Source: Syntrophaceae bacterium UBA5744 (GTDB lineage: Bacteria; Desulfobacterota; Syntrophia; Syntrophales; UBA2192). From it: a stretch of 21,382 bases of DNA. Under the pieces are notes generated by a model. It was not told the origin of the DNA and did not search any database. It saw only the letters and a program-made list of their open reading frames with translations. Location: positions 16,119 through 37,500 of the forward strand of contig DIFQ01000072.1 of the NCBI GenBank assembly GCA_002419215.1, in the 5' to 3' direction. This document shows, piece after piece, positions 1 to 6,939 of this stretch (position 1 is the stretch's first letter; every line of letters starts with the position of its first letter). A program made the position numbers and the translations under genes.

Positions 1-1177
1 CGTCGGCGTCCTGCTCGATGGCGCCCGACTCGCGCAGATCCGCCATCTGGGGCCTGCGGCTCGTGCGGTCCTCCACCTTGCGGTTGAGCTGGGAGAGGGC
101 CACCACGGGCACACTGAGCTCTTTCGCGAGCCCCTTGAGCGAGCGGCTGATCTCCGAAATCTCCTGCTCGCGCGTATCGGCGTAGGCGCTCCCCTTCATG
201 AGCTGCAGGTAGTCCAGGACGATGAGCCCCAGGCCGTGTTCGGCCTTGAGGCGGCGGGACTTGGCCTTCATCTCGAGCACCGAGATGGAGGGCGTGTCGT
301 CGATGAACAGCCGCGCCTCGGAGAGCCTCCCGGCGGCCGTTGTGAGCTTCGGCCAGTCCGACTCGCCCAGGAACCCCTTGCGGATCTTCTGGGAGTCCAC
401 GCGGGCCTCGGAGGAGAGCATGCGCATGGCGAGCTGCTCCTTGGACATTTCCAGCGAAAAGACAGCCACGGGAACCCCCTCCTCGACGGAGCAGAACTGG
501 GCGATGTTCAGGGCGAAGGCCGTTTTCCCCATGCTGGGGCGGCCGGCGATGATGATGAGGTCCGATCGCTGGAGCCCCGAGGTCATCTCGTCGAGCTTCG
601 TAAAACCCGTGGGCACCCCCGTGATGAGTTCCTTTCTCTCGTAGAGCCGTTCGATCGTGCGGAAGCTGTCCTTGATGATGTCCTTGAGGGGGTAGAAGGA
701 GGGCCGGACCTTGTTCTGGGAGATCTCGAAAATGGCGTGCTCGGCCTCGTCGAGGACGCTGTCCACGTCGGCCCCGGCGCCGTAGGTCCGGTTCAGGATC
801 TCCGTCGCCGTGCCGATCAGGTTTCGAAGGATGGACTTTTCCTTGACGATCCGGGCGTAGTGGCCGATGTTGGCAGCCGAGGGGACGTTGTCCACGAGTT
901 GGGAGAGGTACACGGCGCCGCCCACGGCGTCGAGCTGTTTCTTGTCCTTGAGGTGATTGCTCAGCGTGATCAGATCGATGGGCTGGTTGCGTTCGGAGAG
1001 CTCCAGGATCGCCGCGAAGATCTTCCGGTGGGCATCACTGTATAAATCGGAGCCCGCCATGATCTCCAGAACCGGGTTGATCGCGACGTTCTCGAGGAGG
1101 ATGCCCCCGAGGATGGACTGCTCTGCCTCCAGGTTCTGGGGCGGCACTTTGAGGATGGAGGGGTCGACTGCTTTCAT
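1..1177 (-). CDS. dnaB: Replicative DNA helicase DnaB (C-terminus beyond the window edge)
   Basis: This is the hexameric 5'-3' helicase that unwinds DNA at the replication fork. Translating the minus strand from the ATG at 1177 gives 392 residues without a stop before the window edge, so roughly the last 60-80 residues of the usual length are missing. The N-terminal helical domain opens with PPQNLEAEQSILGG, and the RecA-like domain follows from about residue 180. Visible motifs are Walker A GRPSMGKT (212-219), the catalytic glutamate in SLEMS (241-245), Walker B LIVLDYLQLM (318-327) and SQLNRKVEDR (362-371). No strong Shine-Dalgarno sequence precedes the ATG, but the family N-terminus supports it. 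The gene lies 133 bp downstream of rplI on the same strand, the usual order in this group, with an inverted-repeat element between them. No intein or other insertion is seen in the visible part. Confidence 0.97.
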   Translation of the reverse strand, partial: MKAVDPSILKVPPQNLEAEQSILGGILLENVAINPVLEIMAGSDLYSDAHRKIFAAILELSERNQPIDLITLSNHLKDKKQLDAVGGAVYLSQLVDNVPSAANIGHYARIVKEKSILRNLIGTATEILNRTYGAGADVDSVLDEAEHAIFEISQNKVRPSFYPLKDIIKDSFRTIERLYERKELITGVPTGFTKLDEMTSGLQRSDLIIIAGRPSMGKTAFALNIAQFCSVEEGVPVAVFSLEMSKEQLAMRMLSSEARVDSQKIRKGFLGESDWPKLTTAAGRLSEARLFIDDTPSISVLEMKAKSRRLKAEHGLGLIVLDYLQLMKGSAYADTREQEISEISRSLKGLAKELSVPVVALSQLNRKVEDRTSRRPQMADLRESGAIEQDAD

Positions 1178-1202
1178 GGGCTTTCAGCCGGGAGTCCGGA
1201 TT

Positions 1203-1300
1203 CGGGAATCGGGACTCAGGGGTCAAGATGGACTGAGCCTAGCACAAAGATTGTTTCGAAAACAATCCTTCCGTTCCGGAAGCCTGATTCCGGATTCCCG
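1203..1300. repeat. Inverted-repeat element between rplI and dnaB
   Basis: Two 18-bp arms, 1203-1220 (CGGGAATCGGGACTCAGG) and 1283-1300, are inverted copies with 16 of 18 matches, about 60 bp apart. A smaller hairpin lies between them. The layout resembles the other intergenic inverted repeats in this window, although the arm sequence is different. It probably belongs to a dispersed REP/MITE-like family; other copies elsewhere in the genome cannot be checked here. Confidence 0.55.
1249..1267 (-). terminator. Weak hairpin downstream of rplI
   Basis: On the minus strand GATTGTTTT and AAACAATC pair around a very tight turn and are followed by TTTGTG. The stem is AT-rich and the U-tract only three bases long, so it may attenuate transcription between rplI and dnaB rather than stop it. 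Confidence 0.3.
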
Positions 1301-1310
1301 ATGCCCGCTT

Positions 1311-1757
1311 TTATTGCTCTTCCACGACCTTCACGGTGATGTCCGCTGCGATCCCCGGGTAGAGCTTGATCTTGACGGGGACTTCCCCGAGCTGTTTGAT
1401 CGGCTCGTCCAGAACGATCTGCTTGCGGTCCACCTTGAGTCCCTTTTCCTCCAGGGCCTTCTCGATGTCCTTGGCCGTCACGGACCCGAAGAGCTTCTCC
1501 TGGTCCGCCGTCTTGCGGGCGATGGTCACCGCCACGCCGGCAAAACTCGCCAGCAGGGCTTCGGCGTTCTTCTTTTCCTTCTCGGCGCGCTTGGCGATGA
1601 GCTTCTTTTCGTGCTCGATTTCCTGGGCGGACTTGCTCGTGGCCGCGATGGCAAGCCCTTTCGGCATCAGGTAGTTCCTGGCGTAACCGTCGGCGACCTT
1701 TATCGTATCCCCGCGCTTGCCGAGGGATTCAACGTCTTCCTTCAAAATGACCTTCAT
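1311..1757 (-). CDS. rplI: 50S ribosomal protein L9
   Basis: L9 binds 23S rRNA near the L1 stalk and helps keep the reading frame. The 148-residue product has the standard family length. It begins MKVILKEDVESLGKRGD, continues with the N-domain signature GYARNYLMPKGLA (about 27-39), then a long charged connecting helix (about 45-75) and the C-terminal domain ending in VKVVEEQ. The ATG at 1757 is chosen because it gives the exact family N-terminus and has AAAGGAGG just upstream. An in-frame start further upstream would add 21 residues unlike L9. It follows the yybS-like gene on the same strand, with a repeat element lying between them, and precedes dnaB. Confidence 0.97.
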   Translation of the reverse strand: MKVILKEDVESLGKRGDTIKVADGYARNYLMPKGLAIAATSKSAQEIEHEKKLIAKRAEKEKKNAEALLASFAGVAVTIARKTADQEKLFGSVTAKDIEKALEEKGLKVDRKQIVLDEPIKQLGEVPVKIKLYPGIAADITVKVVEEQ

Positions 1758-1829
1758 TTCCTGCCTCCTTTGTTGATGACCTCTTTTTGCCGGTATCAGA
1801 CGAATGGAAATCTTTCGCACCCTGATGGC

Positions 1830-1921
1830 GAAGATCGGAAGAGCCGATGTGAGGAAGAGCGGATGAAAAAGAAAAAATGTGGTCGACTCCGCTCTTCTGC
1901 TCTTCCGCGCTTCCTGACCTC
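1830..1921. repeat. GAAGAGC inverted-repeat element, copy 1
   Basis: This is a complete copy of a short dispersed element. The left arm at 1830-1863 starts GAAGATCGGAAGAGC and ends GGAAGAGCGGA. The right arm at 1888-1921 is its imperfect inverse (TCCGCTCTTCTGCTCTTCC, then GCTTCCTGACCTC). The centre is A-rich. It sits between rplI and the YybS gene without interrupting either. It has no coding capacity, so it is REP/MITE-like rather than an insertion sequence. Confidence 0.8.
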
Positions 1922-1995
1922 CTGTGTTTCAAGGCGCCTTGCGTTCAGGCATTTGGGGACAACCCGGAAGGCACTGATTGCACCGGGACCGGTGG

Positions 1996-2961
1996 TCAGG
2001 GCGTTGTGTCCTTCACGGGGCTGTTCATCTTCCTGAAGTCGACCCAGATGTCGAACAGGCCGAGGGCGGAGATGAACACCAGCAGATACTGGTAAAGAAT
2101 GATCAGCGCGTAAAACAGGGCCCGCAGGTATCTCGGGATGTTTTTCTTCCTGAAAAAGAACTGGACGATCGACATCCCCTGGAGGAGATAGAGAAAGAGC
2201 AGAATGATCAGGCCGTTGAGCCCGATGATCTGCACGATCTCCTCGGGGACGATCATCATGGCCCCCACCGCGATGACAAGCCAGACGACCCAGTCCGGCA
2301 TCTTCCAGCAGGCGAGATCGCCGAAATCGGGGAACGCGGGGTCCCGTCCCTGGAAAAACAGGCGCATGCCGAGCACGTTGAGCCAGATGAAAAACGTTGT
2401 GCTCGTGAGAAAAAGCGCCGCTGCGTGGTTCACGATCCATCCGGCCACCTCGGGGGCGCTTTCCCGCAATGCATCGATCTGATCCTGGGGGAGCCCGATC
2501 TCTTCGTAGAGCGCGATGCTGTACTTGATGCTGTCGCCCACATACGCCCGGACAATGTCCAGGATGCTTCGTTCCAGAACCTGGCCGTACCAGGCCAGGA
2601 TGGCGAGGATCAGGGCAGCAAGCCCTGCGGCGGAGAGGCCCACCGTCTTTTCGATCCCGTATCGCCTTTTCAGGACTTCGGGGATGATGATTCCCGCCGA
2701 CCCGAGCACCAGGAAGAACGGGAGGCTTTCCACGAACCCGCCGATCTGGAACACGGCCACGAGCAGACCGAAAGACAGGGCGAACAGGGCGATCCCGGGA
2801 ATCCGTCCCATCTTCCAGTAGAAATAAGCGATCGGAAGCGGTGCGATCAGGCTGAATACAAATCCGACGATGGGGCTGACAACCACGAGGAGAAAGAATC
2901 CCGTCGTGATGCCGACACCCAGGACAAATTCCTTCACGTTGAAGTTTCTGCCTGCATCCAA
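1996..2961 (-). CDS. YybS-family (DUF2232) polytopic membrane protein
   Basis: This 321-residue integral membrane protein has about eight hydrophobic segments, including stretches near residues 15-50, 55-75, 80-95, 108-125, 180-200, 228-250 and 285-310. Its sequence and its position between S18 and L9 match the YybS/DUF2232 family found in the S6-S18-L9 operon of many bacteria. Its biochemical role is not established. The start is a TTG at 2961, with GAGG about ten bases upstream; the ATG a few bases further on is out of frame. The gene begins 73 bp after rpsR, so it is probably co-transcribed with it. The C-terminus FRKMNSPVKDTTP is polar and probably cytoplasmic. Function is unknown; family assignment is fairly sure. 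Confidence 0.8.
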   Translation of the reverse strand: MDAGRNFNVKEFVLGVGITTGFFLLVVVSPIVGFVFSLIAPLPIAYFYWKMGRIPGIALFALSFGLLVAVFQIGGFVESLPFFLVLGSAGIIIPEVLKRRYGIEKTVGLSAAGLAALILAILAWYGQVLERSILDIVRAYVGDSIKYSIALYEEIGLPQDQIDALRESAPEVAGWIVNHAAALFLTSTTFFIWLNVLGMRLFFQGRDPAFPDFGDLACWKMPDWVVWLVIAVGAMMIVPEEIVQIIGLNGLIILLFLYLLQGMSIVQFFFRKKNIPRYLRALFYALIILYQYLLVFISALGLFDIWVDFRKMNSPVKDTTP

Positions 2962-3034
2962 GTGAACGCAATCCTCGAATCGCCGGTTTCAGGCCGTGCG
3001 CGCCGCAGCCGTTTCCGCGCAGGGCTCGCGGCCC

Positions 3035-3367
3035 TCAGCTTTCCGTTACCATGAAGGGCAGCAGGGCGATGTTGCGGGCGCGTTTGATCTCGACCGTCAG
3101 CGCCCTCTGGTGCAGCGCGCAGTTGCCCGTGATGCGCCTGGGAATGATCTTTCCGCGCTCCGTCACGAAGTACCGGAGAGTGTCCACGTCCTTATAGGAC
3201 ATCTTCATGTTCGAATCGGTGCAGAACCGGCAGACCTTCCTCCGGTGGAAAACTCTCCGGTCGGATCTCGGCCTTCCGGGTCCGCTTCCCGGGCCTCTCG
3301 AATCTCTTCCGCCCGGACCACCTGTCCTGGGCCGGCTTCCCGTCGTGCTGTCTGAAGGTGTTCTCAT
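3035..3367 (-). CDS. rpsR: 30S ribosomal protein S18
   Basis: S18 pairs with S6 on the platform of the small subunit. The product has 110 residues, longer than the usual 75-90. The conserved core begins near residue 40 with RRKVCRFC and continues through YKDVDTLRYFVTERGKI to RRITGNCALHQRALT and IKRARNIALLPF. The first 38 residues are a Gly/Pro/Arg/Ser-rich tail, which is likely disordered. The ATG at 3367 lies four bases after the rpsF stop, and GGAGG overlaps the end of rpsF, so translation is probably coupled. A start further in would lack a ribosome binding site. The CxxC pair in VCRFC suggests the zinc-binding form of S18. Confidence 0.96.
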   Translation of the reverse strand: MRTPSDSTTGSRPRTGGPGGRDSRGPGSGPGRPRSDRRVFHRRKVCRFCTDSNMKMSYKDVDTLRYFVTERGKIIPRRITGNCALHQRALTVEIKRARNIALLPFMVTES

Positions 3368-3371
3368 GTCG

Positions 3372-3803
3372 TTATCCCTCCGTCGTGGCTTCCGGCGTCG
3401 CAGTCGGCGTCGCGGTCGTTGTCGTTGTGCTGGATTCCGCCGGGATGATCAAAGCCGGCGGAGTTTCGGCCTTCTGGGCTCCGGCCAGCACTTTTTCGAT
3501 CTCTTCCGCCGTGATGCCGTCGGCAAGTTTCACGGACATGTACTTCAGGACCTTGTCGTCGAACTTCAGGATCCTCTCCACCTCGGCGACGATCTCTCGC
3601 TTGCCGGCGAAGTCGATGAGGATGTAGAACCCCCGGGCCTGTTTCCGGATGAGGTAGGCAAGCTTTCGCTTTCCCCATCGTTCGACCTTCAGGATGGTCC
3701 CCTTCATGTCGGTGATGATCTTGGAGTATCGGTCGATGATGGCGGTGATGTCGTCGCTGGACAGCTCGGACTGGACAATAAACAGGGTTTCGTAACGCTT
3801 CAA
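3372..3803 (-). CDS. rpsF: 30S ribosomal protein S6
   Basis: S6 is the partner of S18 on the small-subunit platform. The 143-residue product has the normal ferredoxin-like core: KRYETLFIVQSELS at the start, WGKRKLAYLIRKQARGFY at about 44-61 and LKFDDKVLKYMSVKL at about 84-98. This is followed by a Thr/Ala/Pro-rich C-terminal tail of some 30 residues. The start is a TTG at 3803: it gives the family N-terminus and AAAGGAGG lies seven bases upstream, whereas extending to any earlier start adds unrelated residues. The gene leads the operon and has a promoter-like sequence and a GC-rich leader upstream. Confidence 0.95.
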   Translation of the reverse strand: MKRYETLFIVQSELSSDDITAIIDRYSKIITDMKGTILKVERWGKRKLAYLIRKQARGFYILIDFAGKREIVAEVERILKFDDKVLKYMSVKLADGITAEEIEKVLAGAQKAETPPALIIPAESSTTTTTATPTATPEATTEG

Positions 3804-3881
3804 GTCTTGACCTCCTTTCGGCTCTATAGCCCGTGCACGGGGCCCGGGCAAGGAGTGCCTGGATATTAAATTTTTGGAACC
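3804..3881 (-). promoter_or_regulatory. Leader of the rpsF operon (possible S6:S18 autoregulatory RNA)
   Basis: If transcription starts near 3881, the mRNA has a leader of about 80 nt. It contains the palindrome GCCCGTGCACGGGC and a second CCG just before the Shine-Dalgarno sequence. Known S6:S18 leader motifs combine a GC-rich hairpin with an exposed CCG that mimics the S18 site on 16S rRNA. The resemblance is only by eye; a covariance-model search would settle it. Confidence 0.35.
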
Positions 3882-3887
3882 TGTACT

Positions 3888-3914
3888 CTTATACCAGATG
3901 CAACGGGAAATCAA
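3888..3914 (-). promoter_or_regulatory. Putative sigma-70-type promoter for the rpsF operon
   Basis: On the minus strand TTGATT (3909-3914) and TATAAG (3888-3893) are separated by 15 bp, slightly short of the optimum. A perfect 14-bp palindrome GGGCGTCGACGCCC lies just upstream at 3927-3940. The position, about 85 bp before rpsF, is sensible for the head of a ribosomal-protein operon. Confidence 0.4.
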
Positions 3915-3983
3915 GTCCTTTGTGACGGGCGTCGACGCCCTTATTTCAGGGACGCGATGGCCCCCCGGATTGCCGAAATCAGG

Positions 3984-4014
3984 CTTGACAGGACCCTGGC
4001 CTTTCCCTGTCAAG
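3984..4014. repeat. Perfect 9-bp inverted repeat upstream of the truncated lipoprotein gene
   Basis: CTTGACAGG (3984-3992) and CCTGTCAAG (4006-4014) are perfect inverse copies around a 13-bp loop. The left arm contains TTGACA, and the right arm supplies TGTCAA 17 bp further on, a poor -10. It may be an operator or promoter for the gene at 4097; there is no U-tract for a terminator. Confidence 0.3.
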
Positions 4015-4096
4015 GGGTACCGGGCAACGATCGATCCGAGGGGTGGCGGAGGGGCCGGTTCCGGCACCCTCCTGTCCTGAAAGAGGAGGATTTCGA

Positions 4097-4369
4097 ATGA
4101 TCCAGAGGGTTTGGCTTCTGGCTCTTGTCGGGATGCTTGTTTTGGCTGTGCCGGGCTGCATGGTCACGGAAAGCACCTATCTGCGAAGATCGGAAGATCG
4201 GAAGCGAGGAAGAGCGGACAGGAATAGAAACAAATCCTGCCTCCACTCCGATCTTCTGCTCTTCCTATCTTCCTCACTTCATGATTTCATGGAGGGGCGG
4301 CAGGCCCTTTTTTGCAGCGAGCCTGTCAAACCCGGTGCCGGGCGATGGTGTCCTCGATTGAAGATTTAA
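4097..4369 (+). pseudogene. Truncated lipoprotein gene, interrupted by a repeat element
   Basis: An excellent ribosome binding site (AGAGGAGG) precedes the ATG at 4097. The first 20 residues form a lipoprotein signal peptide (MIQRVWLLALVGMLVLAVPG) with the lipobox cysteine at residue 21. The mature part begins CMVTESTYLR. From memory, this start is shared with coiled-coil and OmpA-type lipoproteins of Deltaproteobacteria, which normally run for hundreds of residues. Here the native reading frame ends after about 29 codons, where a GAAGAGC element begins (4185). The rest of the frame to 4369 is translated repeat and intergenic DNA. No coiled-coil or OmpA remnant is seen before the next gene, so the distal part was deleted. 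The short product might still be exported, but is probably non-functional. Confidence 0.65.
4185..4280. repeat. GAAGAGC inverted-repeat element, copy 2
   Basis: The left arm (4185-4218) reads GAAGATCGGAAGATCGGAAG and ends GAAGAGCGGA. The right arm (4242-4280) contains CCGATCTTCTGCTCTTCC and then TCTTCCTCACTTC. It is complete, like copies 1 and 5, and lies inside the lipoprotein reading frame, showing that this element or an associated deletion disrupted a gene. Confidence 0.8.
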
Positions 4370-4440
4370 CCAAGATATGCCATATTGCACCGGAAAAGCC
4401 GCGATGCGGCGATGCGACCACCGGAAAGGAGGATGGAGCG

Positions 4441-5550
4441 ATGAAAAATCTTCTCGGGGGAATCGAAGAGGTCCTGCTGATGGGGCCGGGGCCCTCCTGT
4501 GTGCCCCCGCAGGTCTACGAGGCCATCGGCAGGAAGACCCTGGGGCACCTCGACCCCTATTTTCTGAAGATCATGGACGAGCTCAAGGAGCATCTCCGCA
4601 CGCTCCTGAACACGAACAACAATCTGACCGTCCCGATTTCCGGGACCGGTTCGGCCGGCATGGAGGCCTGCTTCGTCAACCTCGTCGAGCCGGGCGACAA
4701 GGTGCTGGTCCTGATCAATGGAGTTTTCGGCGTGAGGATGCGGGAGGTCGCAAGCCGGCTCGGTGCCGAGGTCGATGCCCTCGAGTTCACCTGGGGCACG
4801 CCGGTTGTCGTGGAAGACGTGGCAAAGAAGCTCAAGGAGAAGACCTACCGGATCGTGGCGGTGGTCCACGCCGAGACGTCGACGGGTGTGTGCAATCCCA
4901 TCGAAGAGATCGGGGCTCTCCTCAAGGGATCCGACACGATATACCTCGTCGACACCGTAACGAGCCTGGGCGGCATCGAGGTCCGTATGGACGACTGGGG
5001 GATCGACGCCCTCTACAGCGGGACCCAGAAGTGCCTGTCCTGCCCGCCGGGCCTTGCGCCCCTTTCCTTTTCCGACAAGGCCATGTCCAAGCTGGGCGCG
5101 CGCAAGACCAGGGTCCCCAACTGGTACCTGGACATCTCGCTGATCGCGAACTACTGGAGCCAGAACCGCGTCTATCATCATACGGCCCCGGTCAACATGG
5201 TCTACGCCCTTTACCAGGCGCTGCTGCTCATCCTGGAGGAGGGGCCGGTGCAGGTCTTCAAGCGCCACCGGGACACGCACCAGATGCTCGTGAAGGGTCT
5301 CGAGGGGATGGGCCTCAAGATGGTCGTTGACAAAACCAGGAGGCTCCCCATGCTGAACACGGTCTACTGTCCGGAAGGAATCGACGAGCTCGCCGCCCGG
5401 CGCAGCCTGCGCAGCGAGTACCGGATCGAGATCGGGGGCGGGCTGGGGCCCCTGGCCGGAAAGATCTGGCGCATCGGCCTCATGGGACACACGGCAAGGA
5501 AGGAAAACGTGGATCGCTTCCTCGACGCCCTCCGAAAGGTGATTGCATGA
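4441..5550 (+). CDS. Class V PLP aminotransferase (serine-pyruvate / alanine-glyoxylate type)
   Basis: This 369-residue fold-type I enzyme moves an amino group between an amino acid and a 2-oxo acid, most likely with glyoxylate, pyruvate or serine as partners. The family signature is clear: GPGPSCVPPQV at 15-25, HAETSTG at 143-149, the cofactor-binding aspartate in LVDTVTS (D171), and the Schiff-base lysine K197 in SGTQKCLSCPPG, very close to the SGSQK motif of alanine-glyoxylate aminotransferases. The C-terminus RIGLMGHTARKENVDRFL is also typical. GGAGG lies eight bases before the ATG at 4441; an in-frame upstream extension from 4312 lacks family similarity. It appears monocistronic, ending at a strong terminator. 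The exact substrate cannot be read from the sequence. Confidence 0.92.
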   Translation: MKNLLGGIEEVLLMGPGPSCVPPQVYEAIGRKTLGHLDPYFLKIMDELKEHLRTLLNTNNNLTVPISGTGSAGMEACFVNLVEPGDKVLVLINGVFGVRMREVASRLGAEVDALEFTWGTPVVVEDVAKKLKEKTYRIVAVVHAETSTGVCNPIEEIGALLKGSDTIYLVDTVTSLGGIEVRMDDWGIDALYSGTQKCLSCPPGLAPLSFSDKAMSKLGARKTRVPNWYLDISLIANYWSQNRVYHHTAPVNMVYALYQALLLILEEGPVQVFKRHRDTHQMLVKGLEGMGLKMVVDKTRRLPMLNTVYCPEGIDELAARRSLRSEYRIEIGGGLGPLAGKIWRIGLMGHTARKENVDRFLDALRKVIA

Positions 5551-5604
5551 GAATTCCCCCCCTTTGAAAAAGGGGGGGGCAGGAAGGATTTGATCCAGCC
5601 AAAG

Positions 5605-5637
5605 AGCGGGCGGAGTTTCCTCTGCCCGCTTCTTTTA
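5605..5637 (+). terminator. Rho-independent terminator after the aminotransferase
   Basis: AGCGGGCGGAG (5605-5615) pairs with CTCTGCCCGCT (5620-5630) with one mismatch, around a four-base loop, followed by TCTTTTA. A second hairpin just upstream (5556-5578, a run of C against a run of G closed by TTTGAAAAA) lacks a U-tract but may help. Confidence 0.8.
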
Positions 5638-5651
5638 TCGTCTTTCTCTTT

Positions 5652-5686
5652 TCCGATCTTCTGCTCTTCCTGGCTTCCGATCTTCC
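5652..5686. repeat. GAAGAGC element, copy 3 (right arm only)
   Basis: TCCGATCTTCTGCTCTTCC followed by GGCTTCCGATCTTCC matches the right arm of the full elements. No matching left arm is found on the terminator side. It begins within eight bases of the cytochrome stop codon, and looks like a solo or partially deleted copy. Confidence 0.65.
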
Positions 5687-5693
5687 GGGTCGT

Positions 5694-6299
5694 TCACTCC
5701 GGGCATGCCCCTCCCTTGGCGATCCACTCGTGCATCTTTGCCGAGAACTCCTTGTGGCTCATCTTCGGGGTCGTCCGTCCCTCGCCCGGGTTCCATCCCC
5801 ACAGGACCAGGGTGTCCTTGTCGATATGATCGATGACCTGTTCCCCCGTCCTGCCTCCGTTTTGCTTCGGGTCCTTCAACTGGCGGCACAACTGCCCGGG
5901 CGTAAGGCCCTGGAAGACCATGGGCATGTTCTCCGGCGGCATGTGCCAGTTGGCCACACCGGGCGCCCCTCCGGGTTTGTTTGTCTCCCCGTGGCAGAGC
6001 GAGCAGTTCATGGCCCCGGCCCCCTTGCCCTCGGGGCCGCGCTTGACGTTGAACATGTGGGTCTGCGAGTCGTCCCGGATCAGCGGCGCATCCCCTGAGG
6101 GATGGCAGTTCAGGCAGCGGGGGTGGAACAAAACCTCCGCGGCCTCGGCGAATGCCTTTTTTGCTCCTTCAGAGTCCTGATTGCCGGCGGTGGCCCTGTT
6201 GAGGCATGAGAAAAGGCCCGCCAAAACGACGACAAGGCCCGCGGCGACGATGAGAAGAGCCAGTGTTTTCGTTTGTCCATGATTTTTCAGTCTTGCCAT
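5694..6299 (-). CDS. Periplasmic or membrane-anchored dihaem c-type cytochrome
   Basis: This 201-residue exported protein has two haem c sites, CLNCH (62-66) and CSLCH (99-103). An N-terminal hydrophobic segment (about 13-31) ends in LFSC, so it is either a signal anchor or a lipoprotein with Cys32. The pattern HPRCLNCHP, then RGPEG, then GQLCRQLKDPKQNGGRT and LVLWGWNPGEGR matches a family often annotated as an isoquinoline 1-oxidoreductase subunit. I know that label mainly as a database name, and no molybdenum hydroxylase gene is nearby, so the redox partner is unknown. AGGAGGAG precedes the ATG at 6299 by seven bases. It is convergent with the aminotransferase and stands alone on its strand. 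Confidence 0.88.
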   Translation of the reverse strand: MARLKNHGQTKTLALLIVAAGLVVVLAGLFSCLNRATAGNQDSEGAKKAFAEAAEVLFHPRCLNCHPSGDAPLIRDDSQTHMFNVKRGPEGKGAGAMNCSLCHGETNKPGGAPGVANWHMPPENMPMVFQGLTPGQLCRQLKDPKQNGGRTGEQVIDHIDKDTLVLWGWNPGEGRTTPKMSHKEFSAKMHEWIAKGGACPE

Positions 6300-6442
6300 G
6301 GTGAACTCCTCCTGTGAGGGTGTAAAGGACGGGGCTGTTGTGCGTCAACCCGTCGAGATACAGCCGGGGAAAACCATAGCAGAAAGAGATGGGAATGACA
6401 AAAAAATAAGAGACAGGCAGGCACCTGCCGGCAAAAGAAAAT

Positions 6443-6518
6443 CCCCCCCTCTCCCCCTATGAACGACCCATTCCATAATCTTCCTCTCCCCTGGCGGGAG
6501 AGGGTTGGGGTGAGGGGG
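6443..6518. repeat. CCCTCTCCC / GGGAGAGGG dispersed hairpin repeat
   Basis: An inner hairpin CCTCTCCC (6483-6490) and GGGAGAGG (6496-6503) is nested inside outer C-rich and G-rich arms (about 6445-6458 and 6504-6518, GTTGGGGTGAGGGGG). This resembles a widespread proteobacterial intergenic repeat. It occupies the 328-bp gap between the cytochrome and the small membrane proteins, in which I see no gene. Confidence 0.65.
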
Positions 6519-6577
6519 AATAATCCGATTCCTCAAGTATTTTGATGCGCGACCCTGTCTGGTTCGTTCCTTACCGG

Positions 6578-6605
6578 GCCGCCCCGCGAAGCGGATCGGG
6601 GCGGC
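6578..6605. repeat. GC-rich hairpin downstream of the small membrane-protein pair
   Basis: GCCGCCCCG (6578-6586) and CGGGGCGGC (6597-6605) pair perfectly around a ten-base loop, 22 bp after the stop of the gene at 6628. Neither strand has a U-tract, so it may stabilise the mRNA 3' end rather than be an intrinsic terminator. Confidence 0.45.
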
Positions 6606-6627
6606 AAAGGGGGATTTGAGTTTGCAG

Positions 6628-6939
6628 TCAGTGCAGCAGGTAGAAGGCCGCCAGGGCGAGGGCCCCCAGGATCGTGCTCCAGAGTATCGCCTGTCCCAGC
6701 TTTCCGGCGCTCCAGGTCTCTGCCTTGACGGCCCCGGCCAGGACAAAGCCGAGCACGATGAACAGCCCGAGGACGGCAACCCCGTGCGTGGTCCAGTGAT
6801 GCCCCATGGCATCGGCCATCGCTTTTTTGAAGGGCGGTGTCATTTCCTTGAAGATGACCAGCAGCGCGTTGAGGATGCTCATCACGGCCGCAGAGAGGCC
6901 AAAACCGATCGTTGTTTTATCGAGCGTAGAGTTTGTCAT
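6628..6939 (-). CDS. Small membrane protein of unknown function
   Basis: I do not recognise a family for this 103-residue protein. It has about three hydrophobic segments (roughly residues 12-30, 52-70 and 82-102), with a loop between the first two containing the dyad HHWTTHG (47-53). Histidines placed like this at a membrane surface could bind haem or metal, but that is inference. GGGAGGG precedes the ATG at 6939. The start codon overlaps the stop of the upstream gene (ATGA), so the two proteins are translationally coupled and probably act together, perhaps as a membrane complex. Confidence 0.75.
   Translation of the reverse strand: MTNSTLDKTTIGFGLSAAVMSILNALLVIFKEMTPPFKKAMADAMGHHWTTHGVAVLGLFIVLGFVLAGAVKAETWSAGKLGQAILWSTILGALALAAFYLLH

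Noticed and set aside
1831..1843. Illumina adapter contamination
   Set aside because: The 13-mer occurs within longer, diverged inverted repeats in the middle of the contig, and the following bases do not match adapter sequence.
222..3054. Long plus-strand reading frames opposite dnaB, rplI and the YybS gene
   Set aside because: They are antisense shadows in GC-rich DNA. The minus strand encodes clear conserved families, and these frames have compositionally biased, unrecognisable products.
4366..5490. Minus-strand frame of 374 codons across the aminotransferase
   Set aside because: The plus strand encodes a full class V aminotransferase with all motifs; the minus frame has no ribosome binding site and no recognisable family.
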